From the NCBI RefSeq assembly GCF_027622945.1, contig NZ_JAPZVQ010000011.1, positions 1 through 64,000 on the forward strand: 64,000 nt of DNA, read 5' to 3'. Of this stretch, positions 51,982 through 60,939 are shown piece by piece (the stretch's first letter is position 1; the number at the start of each line of letters is the position of its first letter). Position numbers and translations under genes: made by a program. The DNA comes from Glycomyces lechevalierae. GTDB taxonomy: Bacteria > Actinomycetota > Actinomycetes > Mycobacteriales > Micromonosporaceae. The notes beneath the pieces are model-generated. The model did not search any database and was not told where the DNA came from. It saw nothing but the letters and a program-made list of their open reading frames with translations.

Positions 51982-52100
51982 GGTGAAGGTCCTAGCGGGT
52001 TCGGATCGGAGGGCCGGCGGACTGTGCAGACTCATGGCTCGCAAGCTTCGCCAAGGGCGCGGCCGCCGAGACGCGTCAGAGTCTCGACGGTCCGTCGCCG

Positions 52101-53213
52101 CTAGAAGCCGTCTTTCAGGAAGGCCGGGACGTCGACGTCGTCGAACAGGACCTTGCCGTTGCTCGACTCGCGCTCCGGTTCGGGCTTGGCCTCGCGCACG
52201 GGCTCGGGCTTCTGCTCGGGGAGCGTGGAGATCCGGGTCGGCTGGGCCAGTTCGAATTCGGCCTCGTCCTCGACGTCGAACCCGGCGGCGATGACCGTGA
52301 CGCGGGCCTCTTCGCCGAGGGCGTCGTCGATGACGGCGCCGAAGATGATGTTGGCGTCGGTGTGGGCGCAGTCGGAGACGAGCTCGGCCGCGTCGTTGAT
52401 CTCGAACAGGCCGAGGTCGGATCCGCCGGCGATGGAGAGGAGCACGCCGCGCGCGCCTTCCATGCTCTGCTCCAGGAGCGGCGATTCGATGGCGGCGCGG
52501 GCGGCTTCGACGGCGCGGTTCTCGCCGCGCGCGGAGCCGATGCCCATGAGCGCGGACCCCGCTCCGCTCATGACGCTCTTGACGTCCGCGAAGTCGAGGT
52601 TGATGAGGCCGGGCGTGGTGATGAGGTCGGTGATGCCCTGGACACCGGAGAGCAGCACCTGGTCGGCGAGGCGGAACGCGTCCATCATGGAGATGGAGCG
52701 GTCGCCGAGGTGCAGCAGCCGGTCGTTGGGGATGACGATGAGCGTGTCGCACTCGTTGCGCAGATCGTCTATTCCCGAGACCGCCTGGGTCTGGCGGCGC
52801 TTGCCCTCGAAGGCGAACGGCCGGGTGACCACGCCGATCGTGAGCGCGCCGAGCTTGCGGGCGATGTTGGCGATGACGGGCGCGCCGCCGGTGCCGGTGC
52901 CACCGCCCTCGCCGCAGGTCACGAACACCATGTCCGCTCCCTTGAGGACTTCCTCGATCTCGTCGCGGTGGTCCTCGCAGGCCTTCGCCCCGACTTCGGG
53001 GTTGGCGCCCGCGCCGAGGCCGCGGGTCAGTTCGCGGCCGACGTCGAGCTTGACGTCGGCGTCACTCATCAAGAGCGCCTGCGCATCGGTGTTGATGGCG
53101 ATGAACTCGACGCCCTTGAGGCCCGCCTCGATCATCCGGTTGACAGCATTGACGCCGCCGCCTCCGACTCCAACGACTTTGATGACGGCGAGGTAGTTGT
53201 GCGGTGGTGTCAT
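52101..53213 (-). CDS. ftsZ: Cell division GTPase FtsZ
   Basis: 370 residues from ATG 53213 ([20 protein letters not shown]). The tubulin signature [10 protein letters not shown] is at 101-110. [20 protein letters not shown] and the T7 loop region [20 protein letters not shown] are intact. A short acidic linker leads to the conserved C-terminal tail [13 protein letters not shown] for SepF/FtsW contact. Forms the division ring. 76 bases separate it from ftsQ, and promoters may lie within ftsQ. Confidence 0.98.
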   Translation of the reverse strand: MTPPHNYLAVIKVVGVGGGGVNAVNRMIEAGLKGVEFIAINTDAQALLMSDADVKLDVGRELTRGLGAGANPEVGAKACEDHRDEIEEVLKGADMVFVTCGEGGGTGTGGAPVIANIARKLGALTIGVVTRPFAFEGKRRQTQAVSGIDDLRNECDTLIVIPNDRLLHLGDRSISMMDAFRLADQVLLSGVQGITDLITTPGLINLDFADVKSVMSGAGSALMGIGSARGENRAVEAARAAIESPLLEQSMEGARGVLLSIAGGSDLGLFEINDAAELVSDCAHTDANIIFGAVIDDALGEEARVTVIAAGFDVEDEAEFELAQPTRISTLPEQKPEPVREAKPEPERESSNGKVLFDDVDVPAFLKDGF

Positions 53214-53289
53214 CGCTGCTGCCTTCCTTCCCCTTCGGCCCTGGGTACGGCAAACGGGATGTGCGCGCACACCCGCTCCCCCCTTAACG

Positions 53290-54024
53290 CTAACTCACAG
53301 TGGGGGCATCTGGTGCGCTGACATCGACATGTTCGTAGCCGCCGGCCAACAATCGATCGGCGACCTCGGCTTTTTGCTCGCTTTGCGAACCGTCGCCCCA
53401 CCGGAGCGTCCGTCCATCTTCGAGATACAGGGTGACGCCGGCGGGCGAGGGGGATTCGACGTGTTCGACCTCGTCGGCGAGGTCGGCCGGGAGTGCCTGC
53501 AGGACAGTGAGGGTTTCGACGGTCGCCAGGTCGTCCGGTCCCGGGTCGGCGAGCTCGACCCTCCAAATAGATCCGGGAGCGGTGTCGGTCTCGTCGAATA
53601 CCACACCTTCCGAATCCACCATGAGAAAAGTCTCGTCGCCCACCGGAACGGCCATATAAGGCTCGCGTTCGGTGACGGCGACGCTCACCGCGTCGGGCCA
53701 CGCGCGGGTGACGTCGACGGACTTGACGGGGGCGAGCGCGGCGACGGCGGTCGCGATGGCATCGAGGTCGGCGCCGAGCACCGGGCCGCCGACGGCGTCC
53801 TGGCCGAGGGCGGCGACCTCGTCGGGGGTGAGGACGGCGGTGCCGGTGACCTCGATCCGCTTGACCTCGAACAGGGGCGTGGTCCACACGATCGCGAAGG
53901 CCGCCGCCAGAACCGCGAGCACGCCGATCGCGATCCACCGCAGGCGGCGGTTGGGCAGCTTGCGGCGCACCACGTGGACGAGCCGCCAGGGCCCGGGTTC
54001 GGACGTGTTCTCTGGGCCGCGCAT
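53290..54024 (-). CDS. ftsQ: Cell division protein FtsQ
   Basis: 244 residues. A basic cytosolic N-terminus, one membrane helix ([20 protein letters not shown], about 30-49) and the POTRA domain start [20 protein letters not shown]. The FtsQ domain follows with [20 protein letters not shown] and [11 protein letters not shown] periplasmic scaffold of the divisome. It has lost its usual neighbour: upstream lies the opposite-strand sip gene, so ftsQ must be started from the 97-base sip-ftsQ region. Confidence 0.92.
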   Translation of the reverse strand: MRGPENTSEPGPWRLVHVVRRKLPNRRLRWIAIGVLAVLAAAFAIVWTTPLFEVKRIEVTGTAVLTPDEVAALGQDAVGGPVLGADLDAIATAVAALAPVKSVDVTRAWPDAVSVAVTEREPYMAVPVGDETFLMVDSEGVVFDETDTAPGSIWRVELADPGPDDLATVETLTVLQALPADLADEVEHVESPSPAGVTLYLEDGRTLRWGDGSQSEQKAEVADRLLAGGYEHVDVSAPDAPTVS

Positions 54025-54080
54025 GGGTCGATGATTCCATGCGCCGGCCGTTCCGCGGTGGCGGCTCGCCCGAGGCTTCG

Positions 54081-54103
54081 GATAAGGTTAGGCAAACCTT
54101 ATC
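54081..54103 (+). promoter_or_regulatory. IdeR/DtxR-type iron box
   Basis: Perfect 9-bp arms GATAAGGTT / AACCTTATC around AGGCA. The 19-base core TAAGGTTAGGCAAACCTTA agrees at 16 positions with the DtxR-family consensus TTAGGTTAGGCTAACCTAA. It ends 18 bases before the sip start codon and 57 bases from the divergent ftsQ start. Repression of sip under iron sufficiency is expected. Confidence 0.85.
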
Positions 54104-54121
54104 TATGAGGAGGAGTGCCGC

Positions 54122-55051
54122 GTGGCGACGCAGACCGAGGAACCGACCGAATCCGGTGTGGTCGAGACCGGAACCGTCCGGCCGTTCGAACTGTTCCCCG
54201 TGACAGTGCGGGCGCTGCAACGGTTGAGCCCCTCCTTCGTCCGGGTCACCTTCGCCGGCGAGACGCTCGAGCACTTCGCCGACAACGGCTACGACCAGCG
54301 GTTCAAACTCATCTTCCCCGCCGCCGCGTGCGGCTTCGACAAGATGCCCACCAGCGACCGCTGGTACTCAGAGTTGCGCGCCCTCCCCGAAGAAGAACAG
54401 TGCGGCGTGCGCACCTACACCGTCCGCGCGGTGCGCCCCGGCGAGGTCGACGTCGACATGGTCGTGCACGAGGCGCACGGCGACGACGAGTGCGGCCCTG
54501 CGCTGCGGTGGCTGCGCGACGCGGCCGTGGGCGACGAACTCCTCCTCCTCGGCCCCGACGCGCGCTGGGAGGGCCCGCACGGCGGCGTCGACTTCCACGC
54601 CCCCGACGGCGCCGAACTCCTCATCGCCGGCGACGAGACGGCCGCCCCCGCGATCGCCGCGATCCTCGAAGACCTCCCGATCACCGCGCGCGGCAAGGCG
54701 TTCATCGAAGTCCCCGAGGCCGCGGACGTGCTCGACCTCGACGCCCCCGCGGACGTCGAGGTCGTCTGGCTCCCGCGCGACGGCGCGGTCTGGGGCGACA
54801 AGCTCATCCCCGCCGTCACCGAGGCGGCCCGCGCCATGGACTTCGCCAGGACTGAGCAGTTCGACGAGAACGACGACGAGATGATCTGGGAGGCACCGCA
54901 AGAGGTCGCCCAGTGCGAGGCGTACGTGTGGATCGCCGCCGAGACCGGCGTCGTCAAGGCCCTTCGCTTCACCGTCCGCAAGGAGCTCGGCCTCCCGAAG
55001 GAGTGCGGCGCGTTCATGGGCTACTGGCGCAACGGCGCCGCCTGGGACTAG
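54122..55051 (+). CDS. Siderophore-interacting FAD/NAD(P)H reductase (SIP family)
   Basis: 309 residues from GTG 54122, with GAGGAGGAG upstream. The FAD domain shows SFVRVTFAGETLEHFADNGY and the RxYT motif GVRTYTVRAV. The SIP C-terminal domain has AGDETAAPAIAAILEDLPIT, YVWIAAETGVVKALRFTVRK and the ending GYWRNGAAWD. The enzyme reduces Fe3+-siderophores in the cytosol. The iron box upstream explains its control. Unusually it is set inside the division cluster between murC/uma2 and ftsQ, on the opposite strand. Confidence 0.93.
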   Translation: MATQTEEPTESGVVETGTVRPFELFPVTVRALQRLSPSFVRVTFAGETLEHFADNGYDQRFKLIFPAAACGFDKMPTSDRWYSELRALPEEEQCGVRTYTVRAVRPGEVDVDMVVHEAHGDDECGPALRWLRDAAVGDELLLLGPDARWEGPHGGVDFHAPDGAELLIAGDETAAPAIAAILEDLPITARGKAFIEVPEAADVLDLDAPADVEVVWLPRDGAVWGDKLIPAVTEAARAMDFARTEQFDENDDEMIWEAPQEVAQCEAYVWIAAETGVVKALRFTVRKELGLPKECGAFMGYWRNGAAWD

Positions 55052-55137
55052 CCCGCGGCAACCCTCATGCATCGATGCCGGTGCGCCCGCGCTGCGCGGT
55101 CGGTTTGGGGCGCAACCGGTTCTGAGTCGTGACCGCT

Positions 55138-55698
55138 TCAGATGCCGGTGAAGGCGGTCGTGTCGAGGTCGAAGTCGAAGGGGGCGGGGATCTCCGCCGG
55201 TTCGCCGAACCAGGACGTGCTCCGGGTGCGGTAGCCGCGGTCCGGGCCCGGGTCGGAGTGGACGGTGAGCATCCGCTCGTCCGTGTCGAAGAGCAGGTAC
55301 ACCGGCACGCCCGCGCGCCCGTAGATCTCGGTCTTGCGGTCCGCGTCCAGGTCGCGGGTGGCGGGCGTGGTCACTTCGGCGGCCAGCAGCAGCGCCTCGC
55401 CGGGGACGACGGCCGTCGCCGGGTCGAGCCGGGCCGTGTCGTAGACGGAGAGGTCCGGGCCGAGCACCGCCGCGGCGAACCCGAAGCGCATCGAAAGGGC
55501 CCCTATGTCGCGGCCCCGGCCGGCGCGCATGTCCAGTTGGCGCTGGATCGTGCGCAGCGGCTTCAAATACGGCGCCGGGAGCCAAGGGGTGATCACGATC
55601 TTGCCGTCGAGGACTTCCGCGCCGAGCCCGTCCGGGAGGACGAGCTCGGCCGCGGTCGACGTCAGGAACGCGAAGTCGTCGCGCAGTGGCGGTTCCAC
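55138..55698 (-). CDS. Uma2-family (DUF820) PD-(D/E)XK nuclease-like protein
   Basis: 186 residues from GTG 55698, 14 bases after the murC stop. The Uma2 fold is visible: LGPDLSVYDTARLDPAT, then LLLAAEVTTPATRDLDADRK and TEIYGRAGVPVYLLFD, which together give the D-ExT-K pattern of the PD-(D/E)XK core. Typical members read ExxSPST, so the Ser-Pro-Ser variant here is TTPAT. Function is unknown in general. It sits as the last gene of the mur transcript, an unusual place. Confidence 0.85.
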   Translation of the reverse strand: MEPPLRDDFAFLTSTAAELVLPDGLGAEVLDGKIVITPWLPAPYLKPLRTIQRQLDMRAGRGRDIGALSMRFGFAAAVLGPDLSVYDTARLDPATAVVPGEALLLAAEVTTPATRDLDADRKTEIYGRAGVPVYLLFDTDERMLTVHSDPGPDRGYRTRSTSWFGEPAEIPAPFDFDLDTTAFTGI

Positions 55699-55712
55699 GG
55701 TTCGCAGCGCGC

Positions 55713-57125
55713 TCAGGCCAGGAGCTCGTCCGGCATGAGCTGCACGGGCGGGGCGCCCATGGTGACGACCACGTCGCCTTCGCCCGCGAGGGCCTTCACG
55801 GCGGCGGGCACGTCGTCCCACTCGGCCACGAAGACCTTGTCCGCGTCCGGGAGGTTCACGGCGTCCAGGAGCGCCTGGCCGCCTTCGCCCGCGGGAATGT
55901 CCTCGCCGGGGCCGAAGATCTCCATCACGACGACCTTGTCCGCCAAGGAGAGCGCCTCGGCGATGTCCTCGCGCATGGCGATCGTGCGGTAGACGCGGTA
56001 GGGCTGGAACACGACGATGAGCTTGCCGGGCGCGGCGACCTCTTTGAGGGTCGTCACCGCGGCGGTCATCGCGGTCGGGTGGTACGCGTACTCGTCGAAG
56101 ACCGCGTAGCCGTCCTTCTCGCCGCGCTTCTCGAAGCGGCGCTTGACCCCGCCGAAGGCGGCGATGCCGGCCGCGACGTCCTCGGGCTCGAGGCCGACGT
56201 ACAGGCCGACCGCGATCGCGGCGGCCGAGTTCAGCGCGATGTGCCTGCCCGGCATGGGCAGGTGGAAGCGGCCGAGCACCTGGTTCTGGTACAGGACCGT
56301 GTAGTCGACGCCGTCCTTGCTGGACTCGACGTCGCCGAGCTGGATGTCCGCGCCGTCGGCGAAGCCGTACGTGGCGACGGTGCGGCCCTCGGCGCGGAGC
56401 TTCTTCGCGAGCGCGAGCGTGCCGGGGTTGTCGGCGCACAGGACGAGCAGGCCGTCCTTGTCCGTGTTGCGGCAGAAGCGCTCGAAGGCCTCGGTGAGCG
56501 AGTCCATGTCGCCGTAGGTGTTCAGGTGGTCGACGTCGATGTTGGTGACGATGCCGATCTCGGGGCGGAACCGCAGGAACGAGCGGTCCGACTCGTCGGC
56601 CTCGGCCACGAAGTACTCGCCGTCGCCGTGCGCCCCGGTGTGGGCGCCGATGTTCTCGCCGCCGTTCACATAGGACGGATCGAGGCCGGCGTGCGCGAGC
56701 ATCTGCGTGATGATCGCGGTCGTCGTGGTCTTGCCGTGCGTGCCGGTGACCACGATCGAGCGGCGGCCCGTCATCGCGGCGGCCAGCGCCTCCGAGCGGT
56801 GGTAGACGCGGATGCCGCGCTTGCGGGCCTCCACGACCTCCAGGTGCTGGTCGTTGATGGCGGTCGAGCGGACCACGGTGTCGATGCCGTCGAGGTTCGA
56901 CGGCACGTGCTCGCGGTGGAGCGTGACGCCGAGGCGCTCGAGCTCGGGCAGGCTCGGCCAGTCCTTCGTCTCGGAGCCGGTGACGTCGAGGCCGCGCGTC
57001 GCGTAGAGCCGGGTGAGGCCGTTCATGCCCACGCCGCCGACGCCGATGAACAGCGTGCGGCCCAGGTCCTCGGCCGTGACGCCCTCGTCGATCGGGCTCG
57101 TCAGGTCGTTCGGGTCGTCGCTCAT
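55713..57125 (-). CDS. murC: UDP-N-acetylmuramate-L-alanine ligase
   Basis: 470 residues. The Rossmann motif GRTLFIGVGGVGMNGLTRLY, the ATP loop TGTHGKTTTTA, EADESDRSFLRFRPEIGIVT with NIDVDHLNTYG, and PGRHIALNSAAAIAVG are all present. It adds L-Ala to UDP-MurNAc. ATG 57125 overlaps the murG stop by four bases. Confidence 0.97.
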   Translation of the reverse strand: MSDDPNDLTSPIDEGVTAEDLGRTLFIGVGGVGMNGLTRLYATRGLDVTGSETKDWPSLPELERLGVTLHREHVPSNLDGIDTVVRSTAINDQHLEVVEARKRGIRVYHRSEALAAAMTGRRSIVVTGTHGKTTTTAIITQMLAHAGLDPSYVNGGENIGAHTGAHGDGEYFVAEADESDRSFLRFRPEIGIVTNIDVDHLNTYGDMDSLTEAFERFCRNTDKDGLLVLCADNPGTLALAKKLRAEGRTVATYGFADGADIQLGDVESSKDGVDYTVLYQNQVLGRFHLPMPGRHIALNSAAAIAVGLYVGLEPEDVAAGIAAFGGVKRRFEKRGEKDGYAVFDEYAYHPTAMTAAVTTLKEVAAPGKLIVVFQPYRVYRTIAMREDIAEALSLADKVVVMEIFGPGEDIPAGEGGQALLDAVNLPDADKVFVAEWDDVPAAVKALAGEGDVVVTMGAPPVQLMPDELLA

Positions 57126-58240
57126 GCCTGCTCCAGCACTTTCAAGGTGTAGTTGCGCAGCGCCTCGTCGCCGGTGCGGCTGCCGAACGCGGCCGAGGCC
57201 CGCGACATCGCCGCGACCCGGTGCGGGTCGGTGATGACCGGGATGAGGTTCGCCTCGATCCACGAGGGGTTCAGGTTCTCGTCGTCGCAGAACATCGCGC
57301 CGCCCGCGTCCACGACGGGCCCGGCGTTGCGGTACTGCTCCTTGTTGCCCCAGGGCATCGGCACGAACACCGTGGGCACGCCCAGCGCCGAGACCTCCGC
57401 GACGGTCATCGAGCCGCCGCGCGCGAGCACCATGTCCGCGGCCGCGTAGCCGAGGTCCATGCGGTCGAGGTACGGCAGGGTCCGGTACGGCACCGGCAGG
57501 CCCTCGGGGATGTGGATCGGCTCCTCGCGGCGCGCGCCGGTGATGTGCAGGACCTGCACGCCACGGTGCGTGAGCGCTTGCGCCGCACCGGAGACCGCGT
57601 TGTTGATCGAGGCCGCGCCCTGCGAGCCGCCGTACACGAACAGCACGGGGCGGCGCGGGTCGAGCCCGAAGTACTGGCAGGCCTGGGCGCGCATCGCGTT
57701 CCGGTCGAGGTGCGCGATCTCGGGCCGCAGCGGCACGCCGGTGATCGTGCCGTCCGCGAGGATCGGCGAGGCCTGCGGCAGGTGCGGGAAGCCGAGCGCG
57801 AGGTTGTCGCTGAACTTGAGCGCCATCTTGTTCGCGACCCCGGGCGGGTCGTTGAACTCGAAGATGACCATGGGGGTCTTGCGGCGCCACGCGGCGAGGT
57901 ACGCGGGGACGGCCACGTAGCCGCCGAAGCCGACCACCACGTCCGCCTGGACCTCGTCCATGATGTCGCGGGTGGCCTTCATGGCCTTGAGCATCCGCGG
58001 GGCGGTGAGCAGCAGGTCGAGGTTGATCTTGCGCGGCAGCTGGTGGGCCGGGACGTTGCGCAGGTCGTAGCCCGCCTTGGGGATGAGGTCGTTCTCGAGG
58101 CCCTTCTCGGTGCCGAGGCAGGTCACGCGGACGTAGGGGTCATGCCGGCGCAGGCAGTCGGCGTAGGCCAGGAGCGGGTAGATGTGGCCGCCGGTGCCGC
58201 CGCCGGCGAGGACGACCGATCGAAGCTGAGGCAACGTCAT
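57122..58240 (-). CDS. murG: UDP-GlcNAc:lipid I N-acetylglucosaminyltransferase
   Basis: 372 residues. GGGTGGHIYPLLAYADCLRR opens the N-domain. VVGFGGYVAVPAYLAAWRRK and the C-domain loops FVYGGSQGAASINNAV and LARGGSMTVAEVSALGVPTV are intact. It makes lipid II on the inner membrane face. ATG 58240 overlaps the ftsW stop. Confidence 0.97.
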   Translation of the reverse strand: MTLPQLRSVVLAGGGTGGHIYPLLAYADCLRRHDPYVRVTCLGTEKGLENDLIPKAGYDLRNVPAHQLPRKINLDLLLTAPRMLKAMKATRDIMDEVQADVVVGFGGYVAVPAYLAAWRRKTPMVIFEFNDPPGVANKMALKFSDNLALGFPHLPQASPILADGTITGVPLRPEIAHLDRNAMRAQACQYFGLDPRRPVLFVYGGSQGAASINNAVSGAAQALTHRGVQVLHITGARREEPIHIPEGLPVPYRTLPYLDRMDLGYAAADMVLARGGSMTVAEVSALGVPTVFVPMPWGNKEQYRNAGPVVDAGGAMFCDDENLNPSWIEANLIPVITDPHRVAAMSRASAAFGSRTGDEALRNYTLKVLEQA

Positions 58241-59574
58241 GTCTTTCTGGTCGTAGTGGTCTTGGTGGACGCCGTTGTCTTGGAGGAGGTCTTTGAGGAG
58301 GCTGCGGTCTTCGAGGAGGCGGAGTCGGACTCGGCGCGGGGTGCGGGCGGCAGGGGGGCCCACAGCAAGCGTACGAGACGCGACGGGTTGCGGGCCCGCA
58401 GCGCCGTGGCGGCGTCGGGTTCGGCACGTGCGAACCCGGCCAGCATCCCGATGGCCGCGAGGACGACGACCAGCGCCGTGCCGCCGTCGGAGATGAACGG
58501 CAGCGGCACGCCGGTCATGGGGATGAGGCCGAGCACGCCGCCGATGTTGATGAACGCCTGGCCGGCGATCCAGATCGTGACGCCCGCCGCGACGAGCGCC
58601 CGGAACGGGTCGTCGGTGCGGCGCGCGATGCGGAAGCCCGTGTACACGAGCACCGCGAACAGCGCGAGGATCACCAGGCAGCCCACGACGCCCAGCTCCT
58701 CGGCGATGAGCGCGAAGATGAAGTCGTTGTGGCCGTTGGGGAGCCAGTCCCATTTCTGGCGGCTCTCGCCGAGGCCCACCCCGAACCAGCCGCCGTCCGC
58801 GATCGCGTAGTACCCCTGGATGGCCTGGTAGCCCCACGAGTCCGCGAAGTCCTCGGGACGCGAGAACGAGATGATGCGCTGCATCCGGTAGCCCTCGAAC
58901 GCGATGAGCACGGCCGAGCCGAGCAGGCCGACCGCGACGAGCACGCCGAGGATGCGCAGCGGCACGCCCGAGGCCCACAGGAGGCCGAGGAACATCGCCA
59001 GGATGATGAGCATCGTGCCGAGGTCGGCGTAGCCGATGACGATGAGCAGGAGCCCGGCGATCGGGAACATCGGGATCGCCAGCTCGCGCCAGGACGCGAT
59101 GCGCGGGCCGAGGCGCACCAGCGAGTCCGCGGCCCAGAGCAGCAGCGCGAACTTGGCGATCTCGGCGGGCTGGAACTGGAAGGGCCCCAGGTCGATCCAC
59201 AACTGGTCGGTGGCGAGGCCCGAGACGTCGCCGCCCGCGGCCTCCTGCTGCTTCTGCCGGATCGACATGACGACCAGGACGAGGCCGAGCAGGATCGCGA
59301 CGACGAGCAGCGGGCGGGACACGGCGCGGTAGGTGCGGGAGGGGAGGCGCTGGGCGACCCAGAAGCAGACGAGGCCGACCACGGCCCACACGACCTGCTG
59401 GAGGATCACGGCGAACGCGTTCCCGGTGGCCTCGTAGGACTCGACCATGGTGGCCGAGAAGACCATCACGAGCCCGATGGTGAGCAGCAGCGCCGAGGAG
59501 GAGAGCAGCAGGTAGTACGAGGCGAGCGGCCGGTCGAGCAGGCCGCGCAGCAACTCGGTGAACCCGCTCCTCAC
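58237..59574 (-). CDS. ftsW: Division-specific peptidoglycan polymerase FtsW
   Basis: 445 residues, ten membrane helices of the SEDS family. LGPFQFQPAEIAKFALLLWA, VIGYADLGTMLIILAMFLGL, GWFGVGLGESRQKWDWLPNG and the terminal PMTGVPLPFISDGGTALVVV are signatures. The cytosolic C-terminus is a Ser/Thr/Lys-rich tail of about 30 residues (SKTSSKTTASTKTTTTRKT), possibly a phosphorylation target. GTG 59574 overlaps the murD stop (GTGA). Polymerises lipid II at the septum with its PBP partner. Confidence 0.95.
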   Translation of the reverse strand: MRSGFTELLRGLLDRPLASYYLLLSSSALLLTIGLVMVFSATMVESYEATGNAFAVILQQVVWAVVGLVCFWVAQRLPSRTYRAVSRPLLVVAILLGLVLVVMSIRQKQQEAAGGDVSGLATDQLWIDLGPFQFQPAEIAKFALLLWAADSLVRLGPRIASWRELAIPMFPIAGLLLIVIGYADLGTMLIILAMFLGLLWASGVPLRILGVLVAVGLLGSAVLIAFEGYRMQRIISFSRPEDFADSWGYQAIQGYYAIADGGWFGVGLGESRQKWDWLPNGHNDFIFALIAEELGVVGCLVILALFAVLVYTGFRIARRTDDPFRALVAAGVTIWIAGQAFINIGGVLGLIPMTGVPLPFISDGGTALVVVLAAIGMLAGFARAEPDAATALRARNPSRLVRLLWAPLPPAPRAESDSASSKTAASSKTSSKTTASTKTTTTRKT

Positions 59575-60935
59575 TCGGTCTCGCCCTCGGTCAGGGCGCG
59601 GGCGGCGGCGGCGAACGCGTCCCCGCGGTGCGCGTAGGAGGTGAACATGTCGTACGAGGCGCCGGCCGGGGAGAGGAGCACGGTGTCCCCCGGTTCGGCC
59701 ATGGCGGCGGCGTGCGCGGCGACTTCGGTCATCACCGCATCGTCGCGGCCGTCGAGCACGACCACGGGGAGGCCGGGGGCGTGTCGCGCCAGCGCGTCGG
59801 CCACGAGCGCCCGGTCCTGTCCGATGAGGACGGCGCCGCGCATCTTCGGGGCGTACTCGGCGACGAGGCCGTCGACGTCGACGCCTTTGAGCTGGCCGCC
59901 GGCGACCCACACGATGGAGTCGTAGGAGGCGAGCGCGGCGGCGGCGGCGTGCGGGTTGGTGGCCTTGGAGTCGTCGACCCAGGTGACGCCGTGGTGCTCG
60001 ACGAGGGTGACGTTGCGGTGCGGTTCGGGCACGTACTTGCGCAGGGCGTCGCCGATGTCGGCGTGCGTGACGCCGACCTGGCGGGCGAGCGCGGCGGCCG
60101 CGAGGGCGTTGGCGACGTTGTGCCACCCGGCGGGGTGCACGTCGTCGACCGAGCAGATCTGCACCGGCTCGGGGCCGGTGTAGTCGACCAGGAAGCCCAG
60201 GGCCACGCCGAACTGGCCGGGCTCGGGGTGGTTGAGGGTGAACCCGGTGACCTCGGCCTCGGTGTGCTTGGCGAGGGCGACCACGGACGGGTCGTCGAGG
60301 TTGACGACGGCCTGCCCGCCGCGCCAGACAGCGGTCTTGGCCTCGGCGTAGGCGTCGAAGTTCCCGTGCCAGTCGAGGTGGTCGGGGGCGAGGTTGAGCA
60401 CGGCCCCGGCGGTCGGCGCGAGCGCGGAGGACCAGTGGAGCTGGTAGCTGGAGAGTTCGACGGCGATGACGTCGAAGGGGCCGTTGGCGGCGTGCACGAG
60501 CGGGACGCCGATGTTGCCGAGCGCGGCGGTGCGCAGGCCGGCGGTCTCGAGCATGGCGGCGAGCATCGTCGTGGTGGTGGTCTTGCCGTTGGTGCCGGTG
60601 ACGGCGAGCCAGCGGGCGGCGCCGGGTTCCCTGAGGCGCCAGGCGAGTTCGGGTTCGGAGAAGGTCTCGATCCCGGCGTCGTCCGCGGCGGTGGCGATCG
60701 GGTGGTGGGGCGGGAAGCCCGGGGAGAGGACCACCTGCTCGATCCCGTCGAGGAGCGCGGGGTCGAACGTGTCGGCGACGACGCAGCGGGCGCCGCGGGC
60801 GGCGAGCGCCTGCAGCCGTTCGGAGTCCTCGCGGTCGTAGACGGTGACGTTCGCGCCGCGGTCGAGGAGGATGTCGGCGCAGGCGGCTCCGGCGACTCGT
60901 GCTCCGGCGACGAGGACGTTGCTGGCGATCCTCAT
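59571..60935 (-). CDS. murD: UDP-N-acetylmuramoylalanine-D-glutamate ligase
   Basis: 454 residues. LVAGARVAGAACADILLDRG, ATP loop VTGTNGKTTTTTMLAAMLET, AVELSSYQLHW, NLAPDHLDWHGNFDAYAEAK and WVDDSKATNPHAAAAALAS, then AGASYDMFTSYAHRGDAF at the end. Adds D-Glu. It follows mraY by four bases. Confidence 0.97.
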   Translation of the reverse strand: MRIASNVLVAGARVAGAACADILLDRGANVTVYDREDSERLQALAARGARCVVADTFDPALLDGIEQVVLSPGFPPHHPIATAADDAGIETFSEPELAWRLREPGAARWLAVTGTNGKTTTTTMLAAMLETAGLRTAALGNIGVPLVHAANGPFDVIAVELSSYQLHWSSALAPTAGAVLNLAPDHLDWHGNFDAYAEAKTAVWRGGQAVVNLDDPSVVALAKHTEAEVTGFTLNHPEPGQFGVALGFLVDYTGPEPVQICSVDDVHPAGWHNVANALAAAALARQVGVTHADIGDALRKYVPEPHRNVTLVEHHGVTWVDDSKATNPHAAAAALASYDSIVWVAGGQLKGVDVDGLVAEYAPKMRGAVLIGQDRALVADALARHAPGLPVVVLDGRDDAVMTEVAAHAAAMAEPGDTVLLSPAGASYDMFTSYAHRGDAFAAAARALTEGETE

Positions 60936-60939
60936 CCCG

